DNA of 64,000 nucleotides from Sorlinia euscelidii (GCF_036452155.1 NZ_JAWJZY010000001.1), one strand, 5' to 3'; shown: positions 38,201 to 47,382, numbered from the stretch's first letter. Program-made: numbers and translations. Notes: generated by a model from the sequence alone, not told the origin.

Positions 38201-38420
38201 CCGCCAGACCGGGCACCTGCGTGATGACCTGCACCGTTACCGGACTCAAATCGGGATACGCGGTAACGGTGATTGTCTCCCACGCGAAAAGTCCTGCGAG
38301 CGCCATGATAATCGCGGCGGCGAAGCAGACAAAACGACCATGGAAGCACACCGTCATGATCCGCCCGATCCGGCTTTCACTCTTCAAAGGATCGGGGAGC
38401 GGAGAAGCGTCGTGCATCAC
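35280..38420 (-). CDS. CusA/CzcA-type heavy-metal efflux RND transporter
   Basis: The 1046-residue proton-driven inner-membrane pump has the RND fold: an N-terminal helix, two large periplasmic loops and twelve membrane segments. The start GRIMTVCFHGRFVCFAAAII and the motif VTVQVITQVPGLAAEEIEQQ match the heavy-metal (HME) branch. In the fourth membrane segment DFGVVVDGAIVVTE places Asp, Asp and Glu with the spacing of D402/D408/E415 of CzcA, the residues needed for divalent cation export. This points to a Co/Zn/Cd/Ni-like rather than Cu/Ag substrate, an inference only. It overlaps both neighbours by four bases in the order adaptor-pump-outer duct. Confidence 0.93.
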   Translation of the reverse strand: MMHDASPLPDPLKSESRIGRIMTVCFHGRFVCFAAAIIMALAGLFAWETITVTAYPDLSPVTVQVITQVPGLAAEEIEQQVTRPLERALSAVPRRAAMRSSSTFGLSIITLIFEENTDIYLARQLVSQDFAEVALPGGAAPQLGPITGPAGEIYRYTLESTQKNLMQLTDLQTWVVTPKLRSVKGVVDVDNFGGITKEYQLVLNPDALYRYNLGVDDVVAAIQRNTGNAAGGRVTRGEQSYVIRGVGIIHSLDDIRLIGIKQQGGTAIRVKDLGQVQFGHRIREGILGKDGNPDAIGGIVTMLTGTNPSEVLKGVHHCVAELQKQLVPMGVRLVPYIDRKDLVDATTHKVGETMTAGILLVILILSLFLGSPRSALVSAVTIPLALATVFVLMKIVGLTANLFSLGAVDFGVVVDGAIVVTEAVLRLREHHPDRQLTADEVIQVARQSGPSIFASTLIIIAAYSPLFAFQGAEGKLFRPMAFTVGFALLGALICALCLVPALAYYALRQPRRIISVRPVIWLTSAYRHLLERALDKFNMIFIGAVCALVAVLLLGANIGRAFLPQLDEGTLWIQVQLPSGISLEKSSEIATQLRRAVRTLPETTYAITQLGRNDSGTDPWTFSHIEMPVGLKPYASWPAGDTKADFLNRLRQKLSAIPGIGFGISQPIQDGLDDVAGGAHSPLVLRVYGHDFSKLRALTGRIVAALKTVPGTRDASVFQGPKIPQIVIHADRRKMARYGIDMSGFIALVGNAMGRGVVTQVYVEDRVHDVTLKLPDTATATMETLKSLPVRATGGALIPLSLIADISLDMGEDNITHEFGERQLTIRVDNGDRALSKYLADAQEAIARDVSFNADQFHLEWAGNFEQAARAQARLSVALIAMLGLMLLLLFLEFRAFRFAALVLGIVPLATLGGLIAVFMRGETLNIATAVGFIALFGVAVQNGIIMVAAIRRRLAEGEAIRDAVLDGAVERFRPIIMTATVATAGMLPAACATGVGTDVQRGLATVIVGGLGIATLLTLFVLPVFLCRMEAAWSRRIARREVRGT

Positions 38421-39574
38421 ACCGCGTCATTCAAAAGAATAGCGCCCTGCGTGACGATGATATCATCGGGCTTCAGCCCTTTCCTGACGCGGACATGATC
38501 CGTCTCATCAAAACTGGCCTCAATAAAACGGCGCGCATAGCGACCTTCCGCCACTTTGACGAAAACGATCAATTGATCATTATTCATCACGACGGATGAT
38601 TTCGGAATCAAAAGCATGGGCGGCATCGGAATATCAATGCGGGCATGGGCAAACATGTTCGGGCGCAGGACCCTGTCAGGATTGGGGCAGGTCATGCGCG
38701 CGATGATCCGACGAATTTCATCGCGCAATTCAGGGTCGATCCGCTCAACCGTCCCATCACAGACGCGCCCCGGCAGATCATCGAAAGTGACATGCATGGG
38801 CAGGCCCGTTCTGATGGTGGCCACGGCATCCTCCGGCACGTAAGCCTCAATCTGGACCAACGACAGATCCTCCAATGTCGCCTGACTGATTGTCGCATCC
38901 GTGATGTTTTTGCCTTGGGCGAGGATGGTGCGCTGCACATTACCGTCGATCGGTGACAGGATTTTGACCTGTCCCGACGTCACCTGGTCCGGGCCGATAT
39001 TCAATGCCTTGAGCCGGCGCTCCGCCCTTTGACGTTCCGCCTGGGCCTGCGCGAGGGCGTTCAGGGCGCCATCAAGATCTTTCGCGGCATTCCCGCCGAC
39101 CTTGAGCACGTTGCGGGCGCGTGTCACGACGCGTTCCTGATAAGTTTCCTGCGCGATGGCGGAGCGGTAATCCGCAAGGGCCTGATTGAAATCACTGGAT
39201 TCCATGACGGCGAGAACCTGGCCGCGACTGACAGGCTGTCCCGCCAGCAGGCTTGTCTCAACAATACGCCCTGTGACGGGCGGGAAAACTTCAACTGTCG
39301 TGCGCTCATCGGACCGGATAAAAGCCGGGACGTCGTGCTCATGAAGGCGGGAGGCGGCTTCGACCGGGCCTGTTTTGATCTGATCGCGCACGGTGTCGCT
39401 GTCATCAAGAATGACAACCCCTTTTTCCACCCGGATAGGGGTGGAATGGTCCGTCATTTTTGACCGGTGCAAATAACTGTGGAGCGTCCAAAGCGTCAGG
39501 ACGATAAAAATCAGAATGAAAACGGCAATGACGCGTCGGGAACCCGTGATCTGGCGCATTCCTGTGATTCCCAC
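38417..39574 (-). CDS. Efflux RND periplasmic adaptor (CzcB/HlyD-type membrane fusion protein)
   Basis: The 385-residue protein has an N-terminal membrane anchor (VIAVFILIFIVLTLWTLHSY), the lipoyl-like half-motif VFPPVTGRIVETSLLAGQPV, a coiled-coil hairpin (residues about 130-190, RNVLKVGGNAAKDLDGALNA) and beta-barrel and membrane-proximal domains (ILSPIDGNVQRTIL). It links the RND pump with the outer-membrane duct. First gene of the operon; its stop overlaps the pump start by four bases. No His-rich metal-binding N-terminus like that of CzcB of Cupriavidus is present. The 178 bases upstream, before tonB, probably hold the promoter. Confidence 0.92.
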   Translation of the reverse strand: MGITGMRQITGSRRVIAVFILIFIVLTLWTLHSYLHRSKMTDHSTPIRVEKGVVILDDSDTVRDQIKTGPVEAASRLHEHDVPAFIRSDERTTVEVFPPVTGRIVETSLLAGQPVSRGQVLAVMESSDFNQALADYRSAIAQETYQERVVTRARNVLKVGGNAAKDLDGALNALAQAQAERQRAERRLKALNIGPDQVTSGQVKILSPIDGNVQRTILAQGKNITDATISQATLEDLSLVQIEAYVPEDAVATIRTGLPMHVTFDDLPGRVCDGTVERIDPELRDEIRRIIARMTCPNPDRVLRPNMFAHARIDIPMPPMLLIPKSSVVMNNDQLIVFVKVAEGRYARRFIEASFDETDHVRVRKGLKPDDIIVTQGAILLNDAV

Positions 39575-39752
39575 CCTGGTGATATGGTCAGAAAGGCGGT
39601 TAGCCGATACGGTGCGCCCACCGCAAGATTATTAACAAAAAGCGTAACTTGAAAAGGAGAACGCGAAAATCCGGCTCCGTTTGCATCACCATGCGGGACG
39701 CCCCGTCGCGTTTTGTCCTTCCAAGCTTGACGAGAGGCATGGAAATTTGGCT

Positions 39753-40556
39753 TCAGCGCAGCTTATAGCCGATGCGTATCGTCAGACGATAAGGATATGT
39801 CAGCCGATCGGGATCCGGTGGAAGGGGAATGGGTTCAGCATCTTTTGGGAGCGCGATAGCGGCTTCATCGAGCGCCTCATTCCCGCTGGACTTCGCCAAT
39901 CCGCTGTCGACGACATGGCCCGAGCGGTCAAAGGAGAACCAGATGCCGACCTTGCCCTCAATGCCGGCGCTTTTAGCTTCATTCGGGTAGCGTCGATAGG
40001 CCTTCAGACGCGCATAAACACGTCCCATCCAGTTATCCTGCGCGCCATTTGAGGCGGCAGCCTGCTTCAGATCATGATGGTCCATCGCATTTTCCGACGC
40101 AGGCGGTGCGGTCGCTTTCTCAGCCGGGGGTGCTGGCGTACGCTCCCGGGCCGTCGATTTGCTCACCAGGTCGCGATGGAGATTTCTGCGCAACTTCCGA
40201 AATTTAGGAACAGCCAAAGGCGGCGTTTGCAACGATGTCTCCGGGGCCGGAATACGGGGCGGCGAGATGGGTGTAGATGCCGCCAGATTGGGTTGCGTGA
40301 GGGGCCCCGGGTCGAGAAGGCGCGGGGGCGCAGGCGCGTGAATGAGGGAGATCTGAATGGATTGCTGCGCCTCGCTGGCGTCACCTTTTGTTTCGGCCAA
40401 CTCTCTCACGACAATCAGGCTCAACAACAAGGCGAGGGCGATGGCGGCGCCCGTCATGAGTAAGCTTGAGAGCCACCGGCGTTGCCCATGACGCCGCGCA
40501 TTCGCCACATGGCGCATATGCCAAGTTGAGAAACACGTTTCATCGAAACGCGGCAA
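39753..40556 (-). CDS. tonB: TonB family energy-transducing protein
   Basis: The 267-residue protein has one N-terminal membrane anchor (LSSLLMTGAAIALALLLSLI), a long Pro/Ala/Lys-rich spacer (about residues 70-175), and a C-terminal TonB domain with RRYPNEAKSAGIEGKVGIWF, NEALDEAAIALPKDAEP and the closing LTIRIGYKLR. It spans the periplasm to deliver the ExbBD proton-motive energy to receptors such as the one at 1658-3859. The start is TTG, three bases after the exbD stop, with an AGAGGGA site upstream; a later ATG at 40517 is the alternative. Third gene of exbB-exbD-tonB. Confidence 0.9.
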   Translation of the reverse strand: MPRFDETCFSTWHMRHVANARRHGQRRWLSSLLMTGAAIALALLLSLIVVRELAETKGDASEAQQSIQISLIHAPAPPRLLDPGPLTQPNLAASTPISPPRIPAPETSLQTPPLAVPKFRKLRRNLHRDLVSKSTARERTPAPPAEKATAPPASENAMDHHDLKQAAASNGAQDNWMGRVYARLKAYRRYPNEAKSAGIEGKVGIWFSFDRSGHVVDSGLAKSSGNEALDEAAIALPKDAEPIPLPPDPDRLTYPYRLTIRIGYKLR

Positions 40557-40559
40557 AAC

Positions 40560-40979
40560 TCATTCCCTCTTCAGGAGGACGAGGGCGACTTTGGCGTAAC
40601 CTGCGGTGACGAGTTGATCCATCACCTGCATCAGGCTTCCGTAATCGACCGCCTTATCGGCGCGCAGAAAGATGCGTTCATCCTTATTGCCCTTTGTCGC
40701 CGCAGCAATCGCCGCAATGAGCCCGGTCGCGGGTATCTTCTCTTCCCCCAGGGAAATCGAACGATCCGCCTGCACGGTGAGATAAATGGGCTTTTCAGGT
40801 CGAGGTCTGGCCTGCTGGGTGGAAGCTGGGAGATCCACCGGCACGCTGACGGTTGAAAGCGGGGCTGTCACCATGAAGATAATCAGCAGCACCAGCATCA
40901 CATCGATAAACGGCGTGACGTTGATTTCATGGGCTTCCTGATTTGTTTCGTCAGCATGTCGGATTCGGAGGCTCATCAT
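40560..40979 (-). CDS. exbD: Biopolymer transport protein ExbD
   Basis: About 140 residues from the ATG at 40979. The sequence AHEINVTPFIDVMLVLLIIF carries the single membrane helix with the conserved Asp that takes part in proton flow. The periplasmic domain has ERIFLRADKAVDYGSLMQVM and ends VALVLLKRE. An earlier ORF start inside exbB was rejected because 40979 follows the exbB stop by seven bases with an AGGCAGG ribosome site. Works in a pentamer/dimer complex with ExbB at the inner membrane. Confidence 0.93.
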   Translation of the reverse strand: MMSLRIRHADETNQEAHEINVTPFIDVMLVLLIIFMVTAPLSTVSVPVDLPASTQQARPRPEKPIYLTVQADRSISLGEEKIPATGLIAAIAAATKGNKDERIFLRADKAVDYGSLMQVMDQLVTAGYAKVALVLLKRE

Positions 40980-40986
40980 CGCCTGC

Positions 40987-41703
40987 CTAAGCGTCAGCTG
41001 CGCTGCGGAGCTGCAGGACGGGCGCGGGGGCATTCAAGGCCTGGCGGGAAAGATCACGCGAGACGATCCGCATCAGGCCCGATGTCAGGTCGGCCACATG
41101 GGCGCGGCACTGCATTGTTTCACGTGAAAGATGATTATAGACAATGACGGCCGGGATCGCGGCCACTAATCCCATCGCCGTCGCCAGCAGGGCCTCGGCA
41201 ATACCGGGCGCCACCACAGCGAGGCTGGTCGCGTGACTGGCCGCAATGCCGGTGAAGGACCGCATAATCCCCCAGACCGTGCCGAAAAGACCGATGAACG
41301 GCGCCGTTGCCCCGATTGTCGCGAGTATGCCCGTCCCTTTATTCAGGGCGCGGGCCTCGGCCGCCTCGATCCGTTCCAGATGCAGAATGACACGTTCCTT
41401 GACGCCGTCCCGATCCGCCGTGATATCGCGAGAGCGTTCCTGTTCTGCTTTCACAGCGAGGATCATGCCGTGACCAAGATAATCTTCATCCTCAAGATGT
41501 TGGAAAGCATCATCCATATTGTGCGATGCATTAAGGATTTTGTCCTCCGCCATGAGGCGTCGCCTGAGGCGTGATAATTCGATTGTTTTGGAAATAAGGA
41601 TGACCCACACCGTCACAAAGCCGAGCGCCAGAAGGGTCATGACAAATTTTACGACCGGTTCAGCCGTCAGGAACATCTGCCATGGAGAGAGACTCACGCC
41701 CAT
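40987..41703 (-). CDS. exbB: Biopolymer transport protein ExbB (MotA/TolQ/ExbB family)
   Basis: The 238-residue protein has three membrane segments: KFVMTLLALGFVTVWVILIS, then GILATIGATAPFIGLFGTVW and VVAPGIAEALLATAMGLVAAIPAVI, the last two carrying the GLFGTVWGIM and AEALLATAMGL blocks typical of the family. Together with ExbD it forms the proton channel that powers TonB. First gene of the operon. A Fur-box-like site lies about 85 bases upstream (41789-41807), consistent with iron control. Confidence 0.93.
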   Translation of the reverse strand: MGVSLSPWQMFLTAEPVVKFVMTLLALGFVTVWVILISKTIELSRLRRRLMAEDKILNASHNMDDAFQHLEDEDYLGHGMILAVKAEQERSRDITADRDGVKERVILHLERIEAAEARALNKGTGILATIGATAPFIGLFGTVWGIMRSFTGIAASHATSLAVVAPGIAEALLATAMGLVAAIPAVIVYNHLSRETMQCRAHVADLTSGLMRIVSRDLSRQALNAPAPVLQLRSAADA

Positions 41704-41788
41704 AATCTTTGATCCTTCAGACGGGACGGCCTCCTGACACTCAATCTCGGGCGCCAGAGGTCACATTCCTCTGAGAGCGCAGATTAAT

Positions 41789-41807
41789 GCGAGTCGTTAT
41801 CATTATC
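41789..41807 (-). promoter_or_regulatory. Fur-box-like operator upstream of exbB
   Basis: Read on the minus strand the site is GATAATGATAACGACTCGC, which agrees with the classical 19-base Fur box (GATAATGATAATCATTATC) at 14 positions, including the entire left 11 bases. It lies in the correct place for control of exbB-exbD-tonB. Regulation by iron is inferred from the site and from the function of the operon. Confidence 0.6.
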
Positions 41808-41869
41808 AAGATGGAATTAAATTAAGTTTTCCATTCGAGCTTTGGCCTCCCGGTTTTCCGGCGATGCCG

Positions 41870-43078
41870 TCATTTCCGACGTTCCTCATCCTCCAGCCCC
41901 CGGATCGATACAGGGTCTGAACTGCCAAGGAGGTGCCCTAACGGCGTCAGGCGATCAATATGGTCACAGACGATCTTCAGCACGGCCAACATGGGCACGG
42001 AGAGGAAGGCCCCGCCAATGCCCCACATCCAGTCCCAGAAAACGAGGGAGGATATGACGAGCACCGGGTTGAGCGTGAAGCGTTTGGCCAGCAGAAGCGG
42101 GGTGATCGTCTCCCCTTCAATGAGGTGGATGAGGAGGTAGATGAGCGGCGGCGCGAAAGCCCAGATGACCGCGTGGAAGCTCGATAATGCGACGAAAAGA
42201 TAGATGACGACACCGGTCAGCGGGCCGATGATCGGAATATAATTCAGCAGAAAAGCCAGCACGCCCCAGAGGAGCGGGTTGGGCATGTCCAGCAGCCAGC
42301 ATTGAAGGTAATTCAGCAATCCGACGAGACCGTTCATGACCGTGATTGTCGCAAGATAAATCGATACGTTACGTTCAATTTTGGCCATCATCTGCTGAAC
42401 GCGCTTGCGCCCTGCATGATGGGGCATGACCTCGATAATGCGCCGCAGCAGAACATCCCCGGACGACAGGAAGAAAAACAGCAGAAGAATTGTGGTGAAA
42501 AATTCGACCAGAATGGTGCGCGTCCCATAAAGGACGGTGACCCCCCAACTTCCGAAAAAAGCGGGTGAGGTAACTTCATGAGGGCCGGAGACGTTTGCTG
42601 ATGGCGCAAATTGTTGGGACGTCATGAAAAATGAGATGATGCGGTTATAAGCGCGCTGCAGGAAATCGATCGGCCCATTCAGAAAAACCAGTTTCTCCTG
42701 CAGCAGGGCGATATTCTGCGACGTATGTTCAAGCCAGGATGTCGCCGGGACGGAAACCGCCGTCGCAATACCCCCTACCACCAGAAACATGACGAGAATG
42801 AGCGTCAACGCCGCGAGAGGCTTCGGCAGGCGCAAAGTCCGATGCAGAAAACGCATGGGCGTGATCATTAATAGGCTGATGATTAGCGCGAAGACAAATG
42901 GCAGCACGATTGTCGCCGCGAAGTAAAGGATTGTCAGCATGATGGTGGCCGTGACAATCAAGGTGCAGACATCCCGGATATTGAGACGGCTCTCTGCCAC
43001 GGCCCGCCTGATCATCAATTTTTTGCGACGCTCGACGTGAAGGGCCTCACGGTCGGAAATCCGGGATTGCTGCGTCAT
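41870..43078 (-). CDS. AI-2E family transporter (PerM type)
   Basis: The 402-residue membrane protein has about eight membrane segments, with the early pair (VCTLIVTATIMLTILYFAAT, VLPFVFALIISLLMI) and a later block YLQCWLLDMPNPLLWGVLAF, then LNYIPIIGPLTGVVIYL, which is the family signature. The C-terminus has PLLLAKRFTLNPVLVISSLV and FWDWMWGIGGAFLSVPML. Members export AI-2 or other solutes or act as Na+/H+ antiporters; the substrate here is unknown. Soluble basic N- and C-termini flank the helices. Its promoter lies in the 190-base gap shared with the divergent MATE gene. Confidence 0.88.
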   Translation of the reverse strand: MTQQSRISDREALHVERRKKLMIRRAVAESRLNIRDVCTLIVTATIMLTILYFAATIVLPFVFALIISLLMITPMRFLHRTLRLPKPLAALTLILVMFLVVGGIATAVSVPATSWLEHTSQNIALLQEKLVFLNGPIDFLQRAYNRIISFFMTSQQFAPSANVSGPHEVTSPAFFGSWGVTVLYGTRTILVEFFTTILLLFFFLSSGDVLLRRIIEVMPHHAGRKRVQQMMAKIERNVSIYLATITVMNGLVGLLNYLQCWLLDMPNPLLWGVLAFLLNYIPIIGPLTGVVIYLFVALSSFHAVIWAFAPPLIYLLIHLIEGETITPLLLAKRFTLNPVLVISSLVFWDWMWGIGGAFLSVPMLAVLKIVCDHIDRLTPLGHLLGSSDPVSIRGLEDEERRK

Positions 43079-43271
43079 GGTGCTTGAACCTTCTCTGCGT
43101 CATCCACTTTGTCAAATTGAAGGCGGTGCCATCTTCCCTGATCGCGGGACCGAAGGGAGGCACCGCCGCATCACGCGATATGTGGCACAACCGTGTGTAC
43201 GCTGTTGCGTAAAATCTTGCATCCATAAACAATCTTTCGTCCCATGACGTAATGTGGCAGTTTTAACTTCC

Positions 43272-44701
43272 ATGATTTTCTCCCCGAAAAAACGTTTTGG
43301 TCGCCAGGCTGACGCCGCCGATGTCTCATCTGAGCAGGCACCTGTCATTGACCCCCAGGAAACCAACCCGGCGCGTTTCACGCATGGGGACATTCGGCGC
43401 CATGTTTTCGTGATGGCCTCTACCGGTGCGATCGGCCTGATGGCCGTCTTTGCGGTTGACCTCCTCAATTTCTACTATATTTCCCATCTTCATGACCCGA
43501 ACCTGACCGCCGCCATCGGCTTTGCCGGTAGTATCAGTTACATCCAGATTGCCCTGTCGATCGGCATGACGATCGGGTTGGGCGCGACAATCGGCCGCCT
43601 CCTGGGTGCGGGACGCCTCGTCCGCGCGCGTTATTACGCGTCATGTTTTATCGCTTTCATGTTCTGTATCAGCGCGGCGCTTGGCGTCGTCACATTGATT
43701 TTCGCGTATGATCTCCTCGCTGCGCTCGGGGCGCGAGGTGAGGTGTTGCGCCAGGCCACCACCTATTTGCGAATCACATCATTCGGCCTTCCCCTCGTTT
43801 GTCTGGGCATGGCGCAATCCGCCCTTCTCCGCACGACGGGCGATGCGCGTCGCTCCATGCAGGTGTCGCTGATCGGGGCGGTGGTGTCCGCCCTGCTCGA
43901 CCTCATTCTGATTTTCGGGTTCAATCTCGCCCTTGTCGGCGCCGCGATCAGTACCATCATTTCCCGCTTCGCGGTGGTGACCGCCGCTTATCTCAGCCTG
44001 CGCCGCCATCGCATCCTGACCTGGCCACGAATGGAATTTTTCAGCGCCTCACTCAAGGAAGTCGGGGCCGTCGCCCTGCCCGCCGTCGCGACAAATATCG
44101 CAACGCCTTTCGGGGGGTTTTTGTTACACATGCCATGGCGCGTTTTGGTGCGGAAGCCATATCCGGCCAAACCACCATTGACAGGATCATCCCGGTCGCC
44201 TTCGCCTTTGTCTTTGCCTTGACAGGCTCAGTCGGGCCGATCGTCTCGCAGAATTACGGCGCGCAATATTATCATCGTGTGCGGGAAACATTGGTGGCCT
44301 CCCTGAAAATGACGATGGTCTGCGTCATCATCACCTGGATCACGCTTTATGTGTTTCAGAACGAGATCGTGACGATCTTTGCGCCGAAAGGTGTCGCGCT
44401 CGACATTGTGCACCTGTTTTGCGACTATCTGGTCGCGAGCTATTTCTTCCTCGGGCTTCTCTTCGTTTCCAACACGATTTTCAACAATCTCTCGCGCCCG
44501 CTTTTCTCAACCGGGTTCAATTGGGGGCGCGCCACACTTGGCACCATCCCGCTTGTCTGGATCGGCGCACATTGGGGGCCTTTCGGCATTCTTTACGGAC
44601 AGGCTGTGGGGATGATCATCTTCGGCAGTGTCGCCGTGTTGACCGCGTTCTGGGTTGTTAATCACCTCGATCACGCCACGCCGCGAAAAACACTCAGATA
44701 G
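43272..44701 (+). CDS. MATE family efflux transporter, frameshifted in this sequence
   Basis: The first part (43272 to about 44111) holds the first MATE half (ASTGAIGLMAVFAVDLLNFY, LSIGMTIGLGATIGRLLGAG) and the start of the second, up to PAVATNIATPFGG. The frame then changes and continues VFVTHAMARFGAEAISGQTT to 44701, with GPIVSQNYGAQYYHRVRETL. Adding one G to the six-G run at 44112-44117 joins the parts into 476 residues, a normal MATE length. The family exports cationic drugs or metabolites in exchange for Na+ or H+. An alternative GTG start at 43254 is possible. Its 3' end overlaps the convergent S9 peptidase gene by 31 bases. Confidence 0.9.
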
Positions 44702-46597
44702 AAGTCATATTCCCGCTGAAAGGAATCCCGCAATGTTTCTGCCTGGCGGAAACCATGGCCTTCACCCGGGTAGATTTTAATCTCGGTGGTGACGCCATGA
44801 TCCTTCAGACGCTGATACATCTCCTCCGCCTGCGCCAGAGGCACAACCTGATCTGCATCTCCATGCAGGAAGAGAACGGGCACATTGATTTGCGCCGCAT
44901 GATGAACGGGTGAACGGGAGGTGTAGAGATGACGCGTCGCGGGAAGCGGCCCGATGAGGCGGTCAAGATAGCGGGACTCGAATTTGTGAGTTTCAGCGAC
45001 CAGCGTCATGAGATCCGCAACGCCATAAAGCGATGTCCCGGCACAGAATATATCTGAAAGCGCCAGACATTGCAGCACGGTCAGCCCGCCGGAACTGCCC
45101 CCGCGAATGACGCATCGCTTCGGATCCGCCAGGCCCTGATCGCAGATGTAGCGCACGGCGTCGATACAGTCTGTCACGTCACGCGCGCCCCATTCCCCCT
45201 CCAAAGCCTGTCGGTAAGCGCGCCCCCACCCTGAGGACCCGCGATAATTCACATCCAGTAAGGCAAAACCCCGCGTCGTCCACCACTGCACCTTGAATGA
45301 AAAAGCCGGATTGGCCGCCGCTGTGGGGCCGCCATGCGCCGTGACGATAAGCGGCGGACGCCCCGCCGCATCCGCGAGAGCAGTGTCATCGACCGGCGCA
45401 TAAAAGAAGCCATGTGCCGTCGCCCCGTCGCGCGTGGGAAAAGACAGAGCACGCGGATGGGCACAATCATCCGGGCCGATCCCGTCCGGGAATGTGAAAG
45501 CCGTTTGCAGAACCCGGCTTTGGGCAAGATCGCGCCCGATGCGAATTGAAGGCGGGGCATCGCTTGGGGTGTGAAGCCAGGCGAACGCATCACCAATTGG
45601 CAGGGGCACGGCGGCTGAAAACCCGAAATGCGCGTCCCGCCAGCCATCTTCATTAAAAGACGCGACGTGTGGCATCCCATTTTTAACGCCATGCGTCAGA
45701 AGCCCGCCATCGCGCAGGCAGATGAGGGATTGATGACCGAATACCCAGGGTGGCGCGCCGATCTCAAAACCCGAGTCTGGCAGAAACGCGCCCGCCCAAT
45801 TTTCTTTCTTCTCAAATTTTACCGGCTGCCAGGTACCGTTCGCGTCGGAAAGGGCGAAGAGCGTCGTCTGATCCTGCCAGACCGGCTCCATGACGCTGCA
45901 AGCTGCATCCTCCCCTACCAGGACTCTTATCCCCGCGATGGCAGGATGTCCCGCTGCCCAATCCAGTCGCACCAATTTCAGTTGGGTTTCGTTCCAGGGC
46001 ATATTGGGGTGGTCCCAACTGACGAAAGCGAGATATTGCCCATTTGGCGACAGGCGCGGTGACGCGTAGAAATCCTGCCCCCTGACCAGAACCGTCTCGA
46101 TCCCTGCCGCGACCCAGACGATGCTCGTCTCGGCCTGCCCGCCGGCGCGATGATCCTCCCTTATGCAGAATACAGCTTCCGGCGCAGAGGGCATAATGCC
46201 GCCTGCGCCGCTGATAGAGGGGAAAAATCGGCGTAACGACAATTATCCGTGCCGCCCATCACCTTCTGCACGCCGTCTGGGATGTGATAGATGCGGCCAT
46301 CCACGGCATTGGTGAAGATGACGCGGCCCTCCGCGCTGACCGCATAGGCTCCGCCACCATATTCATTGACCGAAGATCTGACATTGACATCGGGCGTTGT
46401 CACGTCACGGGCGGGAACGCGTTTTTCTGCGCGACGAGGGTTGTCTTCCCCCCATTAGCGGCGCGCGTCTCAAGCCAGTAAATCGTGTCGGCCGAGGTGC
46501 GTATTTCGGCAAGCTGGGTGGTGCGCCCGGCCACGAAATCGGCGGTGACCCAGGGAGAATGTTGCTTCACGGGTGAGGGTGTTTGTCTTTTTGTCAT
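44671..46597 (-). CDS. S9 family (prolyl oligopeptidase / acylaminoacyl-peptidase-like) serine peptidase, with two frameshifts in this sequence
   Basis: Three frames in succession make one 642-residue protein: MTKRQTPSPVKQHSPWVTAD to LVAQK (46597 to about 46426), then VTTPDVNVRSSVNEYGGGAY to YADFSPLS (to about 46204), then IMPSAPEAVFCIREDHRAGG to the end. One base added at the five-T run 46422-46426 (A on the coding strand) and one near 46200-46204 restores the frame. The N-terminal part is a beta-propeller; the C-terminal alpha/beta hydrolase has the Ser in RGGSSGGLTVLQCLA, the Asp in LHGDADQVVPLAQA and the His in GEGHGF. Expected to cleave short peptides in the cytoplasm. Confidence 0.9.
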
Positions 46598-46683
46598 GAC
46601 GGTATGCGGTCCGGCTCCAGAAAGGCTTTGACATGATGGGTGATGATGTCGATTTTTGTTTCCTTTGATCAAGCCGCCGGAGG

Positions 46684-47382
46684 ATGACGAACCTGTTAGA
46701 CTTTCTTGAACATCTCATCCGGGAATATGGTTACGGCATTGTCGGTTGCGTCGTCATGCTTGAAAGCATGGGTCTGCCCTTACCGGCCGAAAGCCTAATT
46801 ATTGCCTCTTCTCTCTATGCCGCATCAACCCATCATCTTGGCATCCACTGGATTGCCCTGGCGGCAATCATCGGCGCGATCATGGGGGATAATTTCGGGT
46901 ATCTTATCGGACGTGCGGTCGGTTTTCCCTTATTGATCAAACATGGCCGTAAAATCGGACTGACGCCGAAACGCCTGTTACTCGGAAGATACTTGTTTCA
47001 ACGCCATGGTGGAATCGTTGTTTTCTTCGGACGATTTGTCGTTATACTGAGATTGTTTTCCGCCTTACTCGCCGGTGCCAATCATATGAACTGGCGGCTC
47101 TTTCTGGTCTATAACGCGTTGGGCGGAGTTGCATGGGCGGGAGGTTATGCGGCGGCGACTTATTTTCTCGGTAAAGGCATTCTCAATCTCTCCGGGCCCT
47201 TTGCCCTTACGATTGGTGGTGTTTTTCTGATTGTGGCCCTCATTATCTTCATCCTGCTGAAAAGAAACGAAAAAAGGTTTATGCTCGCCGCGATGAATGC
47301 GGCGCAACATGATCCGCATTTGCCGAAGGACGGAGAATGGGCAGAACTCAGAAGACAGGCGGCAGAAAAACAGCCGTCATAA
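46684..47382 (+). CDS. DedA family membrane protein
   Basis: The 232-residue protein carries the DedA/VTT signatures CVVMLESMGLPLPAESLIIA, GDNFGYLIGRAVGFPLL and, in the later half, FFGRFVVILRLFSALLAGAN and NALGGVAWAGGYAAATYFLG. DedA proteins are now linked to flipping of undecaprenyl phosphate or phospholipids, and to proton-motive force maintenance; the exact substrate here is unknown. Four to six membrane helices are seen, with a soluble C-terminal tail of 45 residues. The downstream SDR gene starts inside its last 46 bases. The gene is divergent from the S9 peptidase. Confidence 0.92.
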   Translation: MTNLLDFLEHLIREYGYGIVGCVVMLESMGLPLPAESLIIASSLYAASTHHLGIHWIALAAIIGAIMGDNFGYLIGRAVGFPLLIKHGRKIGLTPKRLLLGRYLFQRHGGIVVFFGRFVVILRLFSALLAGANHMNWRLFLVYNALGGVAWAGGYAAATYFLGKGILNLSGPFALTIGGVFLIVALIIFILLKRNEKRFMLAAMNAAQHDPHLPKDGEWAELRRQAAEKQPS

